Assembly (NCBI RefSeq): GCF_029223195.1
Contig: NZ_JARHUF010000002.1
Location: forward strand, 62,001-126,000
Origin: Vibrio sp. CAU 1672
Lineage (GTDB): Bacteria; Pseudomonadota; Gammaproteobacteria; Enterobacterales; Vibrionaceae
Length of the DNA: 64,000 bases
Reading direction: 5' to 3'
The position numbers were made by a program, and so were the translations under genes. Below are positions 45,280-53,506 of this stretch, in pieces. The first letter of the stretch is position 1; every line of letters starts with the position of its first letter. The notes under the pieces are model-generated. The model ran no database searches, had not been told where the DNA came from, and was given only the letters and a program-made list of their open reading frames with translations.

Positions 45280-45715
45280 AGGCGAAATAGAACCTGAGTC
45301 ATTCTTAAAAAAATCATAGTTAATTAGCTCTTTCTTAGGCATAAATTATTAGCTCTGAGCAGACTCGTTTATGCCCCAAGGCAGGTTAGTGCATCTACTC
45401 GCCGCATATCTTAGAGTTTCATTTTGACATAGTTTATCTAACTCAAAAGTGTCTATTTGAAAAAAGTAGCAATTTAATATTCTACGTATATGGAAATGTA
45501 TCTCTATTTCTAAAAGACATACATGGGCTTATCAAAAAGTAGCATTACTAGTATTTTCTATTTGGTTCTACTATTAAAAAGCATAGCAGTATCTGGCTGT
45601 GAGTAAGCTGACAGGAACAGTGGCAATTCTCTAATGTAGGTATAAGAGCTGTTAATCATCAGGATGCCGCTACACCTTTGTATTGTTCTGACAATAATTA
45701 TGTAAGGAGAATCGT

Positions 45716-46132
45716 ATGAAAGCGTTGATTACCGCCATCGCAGTGTCAGCCGTGTTGGCATCGACTGCTATTGTTGCCAGTGAGCATCAGGTAGGGCATG
45801 GCATGCAACAGGGCGGAATGGCTATGGGTATGATGAGTCACGATCAAATGACTGCAATGCACAAACATATGCAGGAAATGCAACAGCTGATGACGAGTAT
45901 TAAGCAAGAAAGCGACCCTGAAAAGCGTGAGCAGTTACTGCAAGAACACCACAACAGTATGCGGGCAGGAATGCATATGATGATGGGAAATACCAGTGCG
46001 CAACATTCTGGAATGAAGATGGATGAGCGCCTGAATATGATGGAGCAGCAAATGGGTATGATGCATATGATGATGGAACAAATGATGGAATCTGAGCAAC
46101 AACATCAACAGCAGCATCATGGCCATGAGTAA
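45716..46132 (+). CDS. Met/His-rich periplasmic protein, probable metal binder
   Basis: A 138-residue exported protein with a signal peptide (MKALITAIAVSAVLASTAIV, cleavage near VAS). The mature part is unusually rich in Met and His (HGMQQGGMAMGMMSHDQM, then a run MMEQQMGMMHMMMEQMME and a His/Gln tail ending HHGHE). Such thioether and imidazole clusters bind Cu(I) or Ag(I) in periplasmic proteins. A central helix (QLMTSIKQESDPEKREQLL) resembles CpxP/Spy-like or metal-chaperone helices. The ribosome site AAGGAGAA is strong. The next gene is cut off by an intron remnant. The metal role is inferred from composition. Confidence 0.8.
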   Translation: MKALITAIAVSAVLASTAIVASEHQVGHGMQQGGMAMGMMSHDQMTAMHKHMQEMQQLMTSIKQESDPEKREQLLQEHHNSMRAGMHMMMGNTSAQHSGMKMDERLNMMEQQMGMMHMMMEQMMESEQQHQQQHHGHE

Positions 46133-46191
46133 CCTTGCTTAAATTGCTAGTGTGGCCCGGGTTGAGCCTGGGCACCACATAGGGAGGAATC

Positions 46192-46257
46192 ATGTCTCTA
46201 AATGCTGTGAAATTTGCTATTGCTTCGCCGATTAGGGTACACCTCAAGGGGGAATAA
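46192..46257 (+). pseudogene. 5' stub of a gene truncated by a group II intron remnant
   Basis: A good ribosome site (GGGAGGA) precedes ATG 46192. The frame reads MSLNAVKFAIASPI and then runs into intron-derived DNA at about 46235, ending at a stop at 46255-46257. It looks like the start of a protein gene that followed the Met-rich gene in an operon and was lost. The original product cannot be told from 14 residues. Confidence 0.55.
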
Positions 46258-47134
46258 TCTCTCCAACCTTGATGCTAATGACTCTCGCGGGAATAGAGCA
46301 ACAAATAAAATCTACAGCCCTGAAAAAGGGTGCTAGGGCCAACTTTATCGGTTACGCGGATGATTTCGTGGTTACTTGCTCTTCAAAGGAAGTGCTAGTG
46401 AACGACATCAAACCGTTGATTGCTGACTTTCTGGCAGAAAGAGGGTTAACCCTCTCCGAAGAGAAAACGAAGATCACTCATATTGATGATGGCTTTGACT
46501 TTCTAGGCTTCAATCACAGGAAGTACAAAGGGAAATTACTCATCAAGCCGAGCAAATCCAACACGTTGTTATTCTTGAGAAATCTACGAGAACTCATTAA
46601 AAAGCACGCAACCATCCCTGTTAACGATCTTATCAAGTTGATAAATCCGAAACTCAGGGGATGGGCGAATTACTATCGCCATTGTGTTGCTAAAAAAATA
46701 TTCGGGTATGTCGGCCACAAACTATTCCAAGCGCTATGGCACTGGGCAGTTAGACGTCATCCAACCAAGTCCAAAGACTGGGTTGTTCATAAGTACTTCC
46801 TCAATCGTAAAGGCCAGTGGCAATTTCACGGTTGGCAGAAAATCATGAACATGGACTGTCACTTCAATCTGTTCCAAATAGCGAAAGTGCCCATCGAACG
46901 ACACGTGAAAATCAGGAGTGCTGCGACCCTTTTTGACCCTCAACACCAAGAATACTTGGCGAAGAGGAAACCCAAAAGGCTAGCTCGTAACTCTTGGAAA
47001 GAGCCTGTCCTGACTGCGTTATAAGTTGCTGGGTATCAATGATGCCTTAGTGGAGGCTTGAGCCGTATGCAGTGAAAGTTGCATGTACGGTTCTTAGAGG
47101 GGCGGCACTTGGTAACAAGTGTCGTCTACTCGAC
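46235..47134 (+). mobile_element. 5'-truncated group II intron
   Basis: The element keeps the C-terminal two thirds of the intron reverse transcriptase and the RNA 3' end. Domain V is clear at 47060-47093: a 34-base hairpin with GAGCCGTATGC and GCATGTACGGTTC. Domain VI follows (GGCGGCACTTG pairing with CAAGTGTCGTC) and the intron probably ends at CGAC 47134. The RNA domains I-IV 5' part and the first half of the enzyme are missing, so it cannot splice or move on its own. The left junction lies in the stub gene at about 46235. Confidence 0.88.
46236..47024 (+). pseudogene. group II intron reverse transcriptase/maturase, N-terminally truncated
   Basis: The frame opens just after a TAG at 46233-46235 and starts inside the protein at GTPQGGIISPT, reverse transcriptase block 4. 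The catalytic block 5 FIGYADDFVVTC is intact, then block 6-7 (ERGLTLSEEKTKITHIDDGF, FDFLGFNHRKY), the maturase X domain (LINPKLRGWANYYRHCVAKK) and the C-terminal region ending at LTAL. About 788 bases remain of a gene usually near 1.3-1.4 kb. Blocks 0-3 with the fingers are missing, so no activity is expected. Confidence 0.88.
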
Positions 47135-47216
47135 AAAAGTGAGCTGATGTTTGTCTTACGATAAAATACTGAAATCGCATAATGAGCCCCGAGACTAAAA
47201 GCATCAAGGATCATTA

Positions 47217-47270
47217 TGTATTTATCGTTAACGCAATTTCGAGGCCTGGGTAACCTAAACCTCCTGTAGT
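47217..47270 (+). pseudogene. possible short gene stub next to BCCT gene end
   Basis: A ribosome site (AAGGA) precedes ATG 47217, and the frame reads MYLSLTQFRGLGNLNLL before a stop inside the 3' end of the BCCT gene. It may be the start of an insertion-sequence transposase or another truncated gene at the right edge of the accessory patch. Evidence is thin. Confidence 0.25.
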
Positions 47271-48781
47271 ACGCGCGCCTCTAATTGGGGTGATGTATAT
47301 TTCACCGCGCCAAGTTCCTGCAACAAATGCCTGACCAATATGGCATAGATAAACATCATTGGCATACCAGCCACGACACACAAGGATTTAATGGTGTTGA
47401 TGCCACCGCCACATAGGAAAACACTGAAGCTGATGAGCGCTATGGCTCCGGACCACAATAATTTTACCTTGTTATCCGGATCGCCATTCAACGCCAGTTC
47501 GTTAGTGGTCAGCATAGCCGTAGCGACGCTTGCACTGGACATGGTGGTTAGCATTAAGAAGAATTGGATAACCAGAAACAGAGCTAGAATACCAGATGTT
47601 GCTGGTAACGTTTTTATCAGTGACACAACCGCAAAGGTTAAGCCGCCGTCGGCCATCCATTCCTGCACAGGGAAACCGCCGATTAACTGAGCCCATATAG
47701 CGTAGCCGCCAAAAATAGAAATAAAGAACGCGCAGCCAAGAGAGCCCATAGAAATTGCATACAGGATAACTTCCCGAATGGTTCTTCCTCTGGATATTCT
47801 GGTAATGAACAAACCCATCATGATGAGGTAGGCGTAGTACCAGAACCAGTAATACTGAGTCCAGCCCTGAGGAAAACCGCTTTGCTGTACCGGATCGGTC
47901 CATAGCGACATTCTGAAGTAGTTATCCAGCATTACCCCGATTGAGTCGGTGAAATTATTAAGAATAAACTGAGAGTTTGAGGAGAACAGAACAAATAAAG
48001 CAAACCCGATGGCAATAGTTACTGTGTAATCGGATACTTTACTGATCCCCTGATTAAATCCAACCAGCATTACGCAAAGCAGAGCAATCACAAACAGCAG
48101 GATAATACAGCCTTGCAGAAGTAATCCATTTTCAATACCCAGTAACTCAGAAGCCCCTGCGGCAAGCAAGGTAACGGTAAGTGCTAATGAGCTTGCAAAA
48201 GCAGTCAGTGTTCCAAAAATAGCCAGGAGGTCGATGGTCTTAGTTACGATAGGATGCTCGCCGACTACTGAAGCGCACAGTGTGGATAGTTTCAGGGTGC
48301 GTTTCTTCTTTACATAGAATGCGTAGGCAAAAGGAATTGCCGGAAAGCAGTAAATAGCCCAGCCAGTGATCCCCCAATGGAATATTGAGTAGGTAACACT
48401 CCATGCGGCGGCAGAATAGCTGTTTGGCTCTGCAAAGAGTGGCGGTGACTGTATGTAATACATGGGCTCACCAATACCCCAGTAGATAAGAGATGCTCCG
48501 ACACCAGCAGTAAAAATCATACCACCATATGAAAAGTTACTGTATTCAGGTTTTTCTTCTCCAAGCTGGATATCCCCATACCTTGAGAATGCCAGCCAGA
48601 GTAAAAAGCCAACCAGCGCTAGGCTACCAAGTTCAACTATCCAGCCGAACCATGTGGTCACAAAAGCCATAGCCCCATTTGCCATAGCCTGCGACTGTTC
48701 AGGATAGGTGGATGAGATAATCAACAGGGCAAGTACAAGTACGATTGCTGGCAGAGCCAGGCCATAATTAAGATTCTTCAA
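47255..48781 (-). CDS. BCCT-family transporter (betaine/choline/carnitine type)
   Basis: A 508-residue inner-membrane transporter with twelve helices. Family motifs are YWGIGEPMYYIQSPP, FHWGITGWAIYCFPAIPFAY, and the signature region that ends MGLFITRISRGRTIREVILY. The usual WTxFYWAWW core is changed to WTQYYWFWYYAYLIM. It starts at TTG 48781, set by GGAGAGATACC inside the methyltransferase gene, so the two genes overlap by 14 bases. Members of this family import quaternary ammonium or sulfonium compounds with sodium or protons. The coupling suggests it imports the methyl donor for that enzyme. Confidence 0.9.
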   Translation of the reverse strand: MKNLNYGLALPAIVLVLALLIISSTYPEQSQAMANGAMAFVTTWFGWIVELGSLALVGFLLWLAFSRYGDIQLGEEKPEYSNFSYGGMIFTAGVGASLIYWGIGEPMYYIQSPPLFAEPNSYSAAAWSVTYSIFHWGITGWAIYCFPAIPFAYAFYVKKKRTLKLSTLCASVVGEHPIVTKTIDLLAIFGTLTAFASSLALTVTLLAAGASELLGIENGLLLQGCIILLFVIALLCVMLVGFNQGISKVSDYTVTIAIGFALFVLFSSNSQFILNNFTDSIGVMLDNYFRMSLWTDPVQQSGFPQGWTQYYWFWYYAYLIMMGLFITRISRGRTIREVILYAISMGSLGCAFFISIFGGYAIWAQLIGGFPVQEWMADGGLTFAVVSLIKTLPATSGILALFLVIQFFLMLTTMSSASVATAMLTTNELALNGDPDNKVKLLWSGAIALISFSVFLCGGGINTIKSLCVVAGMPMMFIYAILVRHLLQELGAVKYTSPQLEARVLQEV

Positions 48782-49682
48782 AGGTATCTCTCCATTCAGT
48801 TAGAGCCTGAATATGGTCAGGTCTTATTCCACAGCATCCTCCTATAGTGGTGGCGCCAAGTTCGTACCAACGCTTGGCGAACGCCAGATAATCTTCGGGT
48901 GAGAGCTCACGCATGGATTGCAATGTGTCGTTGGCCTGATGATCAGATTGAATAGGTGTAAAGTTGTTGGCATAGATACCGATTTCAACATCGACACCAT
49001 AATGGTCAATAACCTCCTTCGCATCCTTGATAGCTTGCTCCATTACTTCAGGAACGGAACAATTGAAGAAAATACCTTTGCCGCCGGTAAAGCATACCAG
49101 TGCAGCCGCAATTTTGACGGGCTGCCCTGATCTCAGTTTCGCATCACATTCAGTGTCATCTGCCAGGGAGAAGGAGTAGTAGCTGTCTTTGCTAGAGTTT
49201 TTCAGTACGGAATGAATTACCTCAAATTCCTGCAGACTGGCAATTGTTTCAGCAACCCACAGGTCAACATGGGGCTCTTGTGCATGAAAAAGTGTAGTGA
49301 AGATCTCTTTTGCTTCATCAGCTTTAAATAGATCCGGACGATAGCTGCCAAACGCAGGCGGAATTGAGCCAGCGACACGAACAGGATTATTACGCTTAGC
49401 GCGTTCATTTTGTGCAACAGACTGAGCGATAACAGCAGCCTGACGTGCCAGTAGAGCGCCATCTGTTTTATAAAGCTCATCGCCAAGGTGAAATGGTACG
49501 CAGGCATAGCTGTTGGCGATGATAATTTCAGCGCCAGTATCAATAAAATTCTGATGGGCCACACGGACGTGATCATGAGATTCGATGAGCGCTTGTGTGC
49601 TCCATAAGGGTTGTGAGAATGGTGCGCCAATACGCCTAAGCTCGCGGCCCATTCCACCATCGAGAATAGTTAGTTTCTTCAT
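48768..49682 (-). CDS. homocysteine S-methyltransferase family protein (MmuM-like)
   Basis: A 304-residue enzyme from ATG 49682; a longer frame reading exists but homologues begin MKKLTILDGGMGREL. The zinc cysteines are visible: FFNCSVPEVMEQAI near residue 220 and the C-terminal pair in TIGGCCGIRPDHI. The methyl-donor strand TGAEIIIANSYACVP is typical. The family moves a methyl group from S-methylmethionine or another sulfonium or betaine donor to homocysteine, giving methionine. It overlaps the downstream BCCT gene by 14 bases. Confidence 0.9.
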   Translation of the reverse strand: MKKLTILDGGMGRELRRIGAPFSQPLWSTQALIESHDHVRVAHQNFIDTGAEIIIANSYACVPFHLGDELYKTDGALLARQAAVIAQSVAQNERAKRNNPVRVAGSIPPAFGSYRPDLFKADEAKEIFTTLFHAQEPHVDLWVAETIASLQEFEVIHSVLKNSSKDSYYSFSLADDTECDAKLRSGQPVKIAAALVCFTGGKGIFFNCSVPEVMEQAIKDAKEVIDHYGVDVEIGIYANNFTPIQSDHQANDTLQSMRELSPEDYLAFAKRWYELGATTIGGCCGIRPDHIQALTEWRDTFEES

Positions 49683-49808
49683 AATGCAGTTTCTATACAA
49701 CTTAATTAATAAATGCCATTGAACACATATTATGATCGAATTCAAATTGAAACGTACTCAAAGAGAACATGAAGAAAATTCAAGAGGATAAGTTTTCTCG
49801 AAAGTGAC

Positions 49809-50762
49809 CTATGCAAAAGTCGCACTTGGGCCAAGGGGGATAATTCCCGTAGGATTGAGTGCCTTTATTGAATAATAGCCCGCCTTAATGTGTTCGATAT
49901 TGACGGTATTACTCACGCCGTCAATACCATAGACACGCTGCATGTATGCAAACAAGTTAGGCATGTCTCTGATGAGATTACGGTTACATTTAAACAATCC
50001 GTGATAGGCAACATCGAATCGAATCAAGGTCACAAACAAACGAATATCTGACTCTGTAAGTGATTCACCGAATAAGAATTTTCTGCCATCTTTAAATCGG
50101 TTTTCGAACTCATCTAATACTGAAAACACATTCTCATAGGCTTCGTTATACGCTTTCTGCGTTGTTGCAAACCCAGCCTGATAGACGCCATCATTGAGGT
50201 GTGAGTACATGTGGCTGTTTAGCGTGTCAATGTCTGATTGCAGAGTGATTGGATACAGGTCCGGACCTTTCTCAACAATGTTAGTAAAGGCTGTGTTGAA
50301 CATTCGTACGATATCAGCAGATTCATTATTTACGATGGTTTTCGTCTTCTTGTCCCATAACACAGGTACTGTCGCCCGTCCTGTAAAATCAGGGTTGGCC
50401 TGACTATATAGTTCGTGTACATAAGTGGCATTATTGAGGGTATCCGCTTCACTCTCTGAAAAACCGCCAATTTGCCAACCCTGTTCGGATAATTGGGGAT
50501 TCACCACCGTGACGGAAATAATATCTTGCAGGCCTTTTAACTCTCGTGCTATCAAAGTGCGACTTGCCCATGGGCAAATGTAAGCAACATAAAGATGATA
50601 GCGATCGCGTTCTGCTTTAAATCCACCGTGACCTGTGGGGCCGGGGGTGCCGTCTGGAGTGATCCAGTGACGAAATGAAGATGTTTGTCGGATGAACCTT
50701 CCTTGATCATCTTGTGCTTGTACTGGCTGCCAGTTCTCTTTCCATACACCGTTAACTAACAT
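49809..50762 (-). CDS. yqjG: glutathionyl-hydroquinone reductase (YqjG/Xi-class GST)
   Basis: A 317-residue Xi-class glutathione transferase. The catalytic Cys lies in LYVAYICPWASRTLIARELK, the family's CPWA motif. Near the C-terminus LTESDIRLFVTLIRFDVAYH and VYGIDGVSNTVNIEHIKAGY are also family marks. It reduces glutathionyl-hydroquinones in the cytoplasm. ATG 50762 has GGAG 7 bases upstream. The doxX gene ends 66 bases upstream on the same strand, so the two are likely one redox or quinone-related operon under the divergent LysR regulator. Confidence 0.93.
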   Translation of the reverse strand: MLVNGVWKENWQPVQAQDDQGRFIRQTSSFRHWITPDGTPGPTGHGGFKAERDRYHLYVAYICPWASRTLIARELKGLQDIISVTVVNPQLSEQGWQIGGFSESEADTLNNATYVHELYSQANPDFTGRATVPVLWDKKTKTIVNNESADIVRMFNTAFTNIVEKGPDLYPITLQSDIDTLNSHMYSHLNDGVYQAGFATTQKAYNEAYENVFSVLDEFENRFKDGRKFLFGESLTESDIRLFVTLIRFDVAYHGLFKCNRNLIRDMPNLFAYMQRVYGIDGVSNTVNIEHIKAGYYSIKALNPTGIIPLGPSATFA

Positions 50763-50828
50763 AATTTGTCTCCTCTAAAATACTTTCCTGCTGTTACAGG
50801 AAGGCTGAATCCTGGCCATATGAAACAC

Positions 50829-51293
50829 TTAGTCGTGTGAACCATTCTTTACGATGGATTGAGCTAGCAAGCTGTCTGCCGATAAGCGGCCAGCCCCCTG
50901 GAATGCCAGAGCAAGCGTTGCAGCGAATAGTGCCAGTGCAAACTCGTAACCATTGTTGGATAAAAACAAACCATTGCCCACATGCGCGCTGATTATTGCC
51001 ACTAACATTGTTATTGCACTTATTGCCGCAGTTGGTCGTGTTAACAGTCCGGCTATTAATGCCATGCCACCAAAAAACTCGACACTGCCAGCCAACAGCG
51101 CCATTAAGTAGCCGGGCTCCAGGCCAATACTGGCCATCCATTGCCCTGTTCCCTCAAGCCCATATCCACCAAACCAACCAAACAGTTTTTGTGCACCATG
51201 AGCAGCTAAGATTATTCCGATTGGAACACGCAGTACCAGTGCCGAAAAACCCGCTTCAGAGTTAAGTACTTTTTTAATAAGTTGTTTGTTCAT
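50829..51293 (-). CDS. DoxX-family membrane protein
   Basis: A 154-residue protein from ATG 51293, with GAGG 9 bases upstream. It has four membrane helices and the DoxX family start LRVPIGIILAAHGAQKLFGW, then GLEGTGQWMASIGLEPGYLM and VEFFGGMALIAGLLTRPTA. DoxX proteins are small inner-membrane subunits with ill-defined roles in redox or detoxification. It precedes the YqjG gene. The divergent LysR gene starts 149 bases away. Confidence 0.9.
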   Translation of the reverse strand: MNKQLIKKVLNSEAGFSALVLRVPIGIILAAHGAQKLFGWFGGYGLEGTGQWMASIGLEPGYLMALLAGSVEFFGGMALIAGLLTRPTAAISAITMLVAIISAHVGNGLFLSNNGYEFALALFAATLALAFQGAGRLSADSLLAQSIVKNGSHD

Positions 51294-51442
51294 TATTTGT
51301 TTCCTCAAACTTGTTAATTAAAACTGACCGTGAAAATCACTTCTGTCGAACTAATAAAAATACTAATAGCAATACTTTTATTGATAAATGGTTATAATAT
51401 TGTTTGATTGCCAACGATTTATTTGTAAAAGGTGAAGGAAAT

Positions 51443-52351
51443 ATGGATCGCATCGATACAATGAAAGCATTTGTTACGGTTGCAGAAGAGGGGAGCTTCA
51501 CTAAGGCTGGGGACAAACTGGGCACATCTAATCAATTGGTGAGTAAGTATGTATCTAACTTGGAGGAACATTTGAGTACCAGGCTGTTCAATAGAACAAC
51601 CCGCAGAGTGCATCTTACTGAAGCCGGAGAACAGTGTTACCAGCAAACAAAACTCATTCTTGAGAGTGTTAGTAACATGGAAGGGTATTTCGGCGAGATG
51701 CAAAACTCGGTGCAAGGTGTTCTGCACATTAGTTCGCCGGTATCATTTTCGACGCTTCACTTAGCGCCATTAATCAGAGATTTTAAGAAACAGTACCCTG
51801 ACGTTTCGATTAACCTAGAGCTCAGTGATCGCAAGGTGGAAGTAGTTGAAGAAGGCTTTGATGTTGCACTGCGGATTGGAAACCTCAAAGATTCGTCATT
51901 CATTGCCAAGAAAATTGCGCCTGTACGGCTGGTTCTCTGTGCATCGCCAGAGTATGTAAAGAAAGTCGGGCTGCCGACACATCCTAACGAGCTTAATCCC
52001 GGGGATTTTCTACGCTACACCTACATGGAGTACGGTCAGTCAAATCATCCATTGTTTCAGGCACTACGAGTTATTGAACAAAAAAAACAATCCAAATATG
52101 CGGCAAACAACGGAGAAGTGCTTATGGAAGCCGCCATTGCCGGCGAAGGCTATATTCTCCAGCCTACTTTTATCGTGGGAGAGGCATTAAGGCAGGGAAA
52201 ACTTGTAACATTACTGAATGAGTTCGAACCTAATCCTCTCGGCTTATTTGCAGTGTATCCACACAGAAAGTTGTTAGCACCTAAGCTTCGTGTATTTTTA
52301 GACTTTCTCGGTAGTTATTATGGTCAGCCGCCATACTGGGACGAACTGTAG
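51443..52351 (+). CDS. LysR-family regulator divergent from doxX-yqjG
   Basis: A 302-residue LysR protein from ATG 51443 with AAGGA upstream. The N-terminal helix-turn-helix is clear (MKAFVTVAEEGSFTKAGDKL, GTSNQLVSKYVSNLEEHLST, LFNRTTRRVHLTEAGE). The effector domain follows with VSINLELSDRKVEVVEEGFD and VALRIGNL. It lies back to back with doxX-yqjG, the usual arrangement for a LysR protein that controls the divergent operon, possibly in response to a quinone-like or electrophilic compound. Confidence 0.93.
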   Translation: MDRIDTMKAFVTVAEEGSFTKAGDKLGTSNQLVSKYVSNLEEHLSTRLFNRTTRRVHLTEAGEQCYQQTKLILESVSNMEGYFGEMQNSVQGVLHISSPVSFSTLHLAPLIRDFKKQYPDVSINLELSDRKVEVVEEGFDVALRIGNLKDSSFIAKKIAPVRLVLCASPEYVKKVGLPTHPNELNPGDFLRYTYMEYGQSNHPLFQALRVIEQKKQSKYAANNGEVLMEAAIAGEGYILQPTFIVGEALRQGKLVTLLNEFEPNPLGLFAVYPHRKLLAPKLRVFLDFLGSYYGQPPYWDEL

Positions 52352-52739
52352 TGAGTAACTACTTTCGCTTATGTGGCTTTCATCAAGCCAATGAGAAATC
52401 GCGGGTGTATCGAGATGAAAAGGCACTTCTATGCTTATTAAGGTAAGTTTGACACCAGTAGTGTAACGGGCAACTTCATGGTATTAAAAACCGGCCTTTA
52501 CAAGCTAACTGTCCTGAACAAATTCTGATTTTTATCGGAGCGACTTGTCATCGTTCTTATGCTGAACAACATCAGCGTTTATCCGGATTTGTACCGGTAC
52601 GTGCCAAGCGAAAATCCATATGCAGTGAGTGGGGACTTACTTCCAATTATGTCCGGTAATCAAAGATTTCATATTGTTTCTGCTATCTAAGCGGGGTTTA
52701 TTATGTGTGCGCTTTCACAATATAACCAGAAAAGGGAAA
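52352..52739. other. region between LysR gene and carbonic anhydrase gene
   Basis: About 390 bases. A frame without a start codon is open from 52462 to 52659 and contains ANCPEQILIFIGATCHRSYA, so it may be a fragment of an old gene; I do not recognise it. The carbonic anhydrase promoter must lie in the right half. Confidence 0.4.
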
Positions 52740-52742
52740 ATG

Positions 52743-53462
52743 ATGAACAAAACATGGATAGCACTCGGCTTGTCGGTACTGTTTTCAGGCGGGTTGCAGG
52801 CGGCAAACTGGGGCTATGAAGGGGCTCATGGCCCGCAGCATTGGGGCGAGTTTGCACCGGAGTGTGCGAAAGGGAAAAATCAGAGCCCGGTGGACGTTCG
52901 TGCGTCCGTGTCTGCGGAACTGCCGGATCTGGCAATGCATTATCAGGGCGATGTGGTTTCGCTAACCAACAATGGCCATACCCTGCAGACCGGGTTAACC
53001 GGAGACAACATACTTACGCTTGACGGGCATACTTTTGCGCTCAGGCAATTTCATTTCCATACCCCGTCTGAAAACCGGATTGATGGCAAGCCCTATCCGC
53101 TGGAGATGCATTATGTTCACGCTGATGCGCAAGGTAATTTAGCCGTGGTAGCGGTGTTCTTTGAAAGCGGGAAGAGCAACCCGGCATTGGCTGATATGCT
53201 GGCTGAAATTCCGGCCGAAGGCGAGCAGGTGACTCTGGCGCAACCGTTCAAAACCAGCGCGTTGATCCCAAGTGAACGGGGTTACTATCGTTTTAATGGC
53301 TCATTAACCACACCACCTTGTTCCGAAGGGGTACGCTGGTTGGTCATGAAACAGCCGCAGACGCTTTCTAAGCCGCAGCTTGAGCAACTGATGGCGGTGA
53401 TGGGGGAGAATAACCGCCCTGTTCAGGCAATTAATGCGCGGCTGATCCTGAATCAGCGCTAG
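52743..53462 (+). CDS. periplasmic alpha-carbonic anhydrase
   Basis: A 239-residue enzyme from ATG 52743 (ATG 52740 is adjacent), with AAGGG upstream. The signal peptide is MNKTWIALGLSVLFSGGLQA. The mature enzyme starts ANWGYEGAHGPQHWGEFAPE and has the zinc histidines in RQFHFHTPSEN and LEMHYVHAD. The alpha-class end signature YRFNGSLTTPPCSEGVRWLV is intact. It interconverts carbon dioxide and bicarbonate in the periplasm. A 22-bp palindrome follows its stop. Confidence 0.95.
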   Translation: MNKTWIALGLSVLFSGGLQAANWGYEGAHGPQHWGEFAPECAKGKNQSPVDVRASVSAELPDLAMHYQGDVVSLTNNGHTLQTGLTGDNILTLDGHTFALRQFHFHTPSENRIDGKPYPLEMHYVHADAQGNLAVVAVFFESGKSNPALADMLAEIPAEGEQVTLAQPFKTSALIPSERGYYRFNGSLTTPPCSEGVRWLVMKQPQTLSKPQLEQLMAVMGENNRPVQAINARLILNQR

Positions 53463-53472
53463 TTAATCACAA

Positions 53473-53494
53473 GCCCATCCGGATCCGGATGGGC
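53473..53494. terminator. 22-bp perfect palindrome between convergent genes
   Basis: GCCCATCCGGATCCGGATGGGC is self-complementary and lies in the 44-base gap between the carbonic anhydrase and MscS genes, which converge. No T-run follows on the plus strand. It is probably a bidirectional terminator. Confidence 0.55.
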
Positions 53495-53506
53495 CTGGAG
53501 CTGTCG

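Larger units (their letters stand above)
44939..45715. other. gene-poor accessory stretch after tdh
   Basis: About 780 bases with little coding content. It holds an 11-bp perfect hairpin (45034-45059) with a nearby partial repeat (AGCCCCAAAAT at 45014-45024 and again at 45036-45046), the eroded frame at 45094-45279, and then AT-rich DNA up to the Met-rich gene. Confidence 0.5.

Noticed and set aside
44939..47254. Complete insertion sequence or integron
   Set aside because: No transposase, integrase or terminal inverted repeats were found; only the group II intron fragment is certain.
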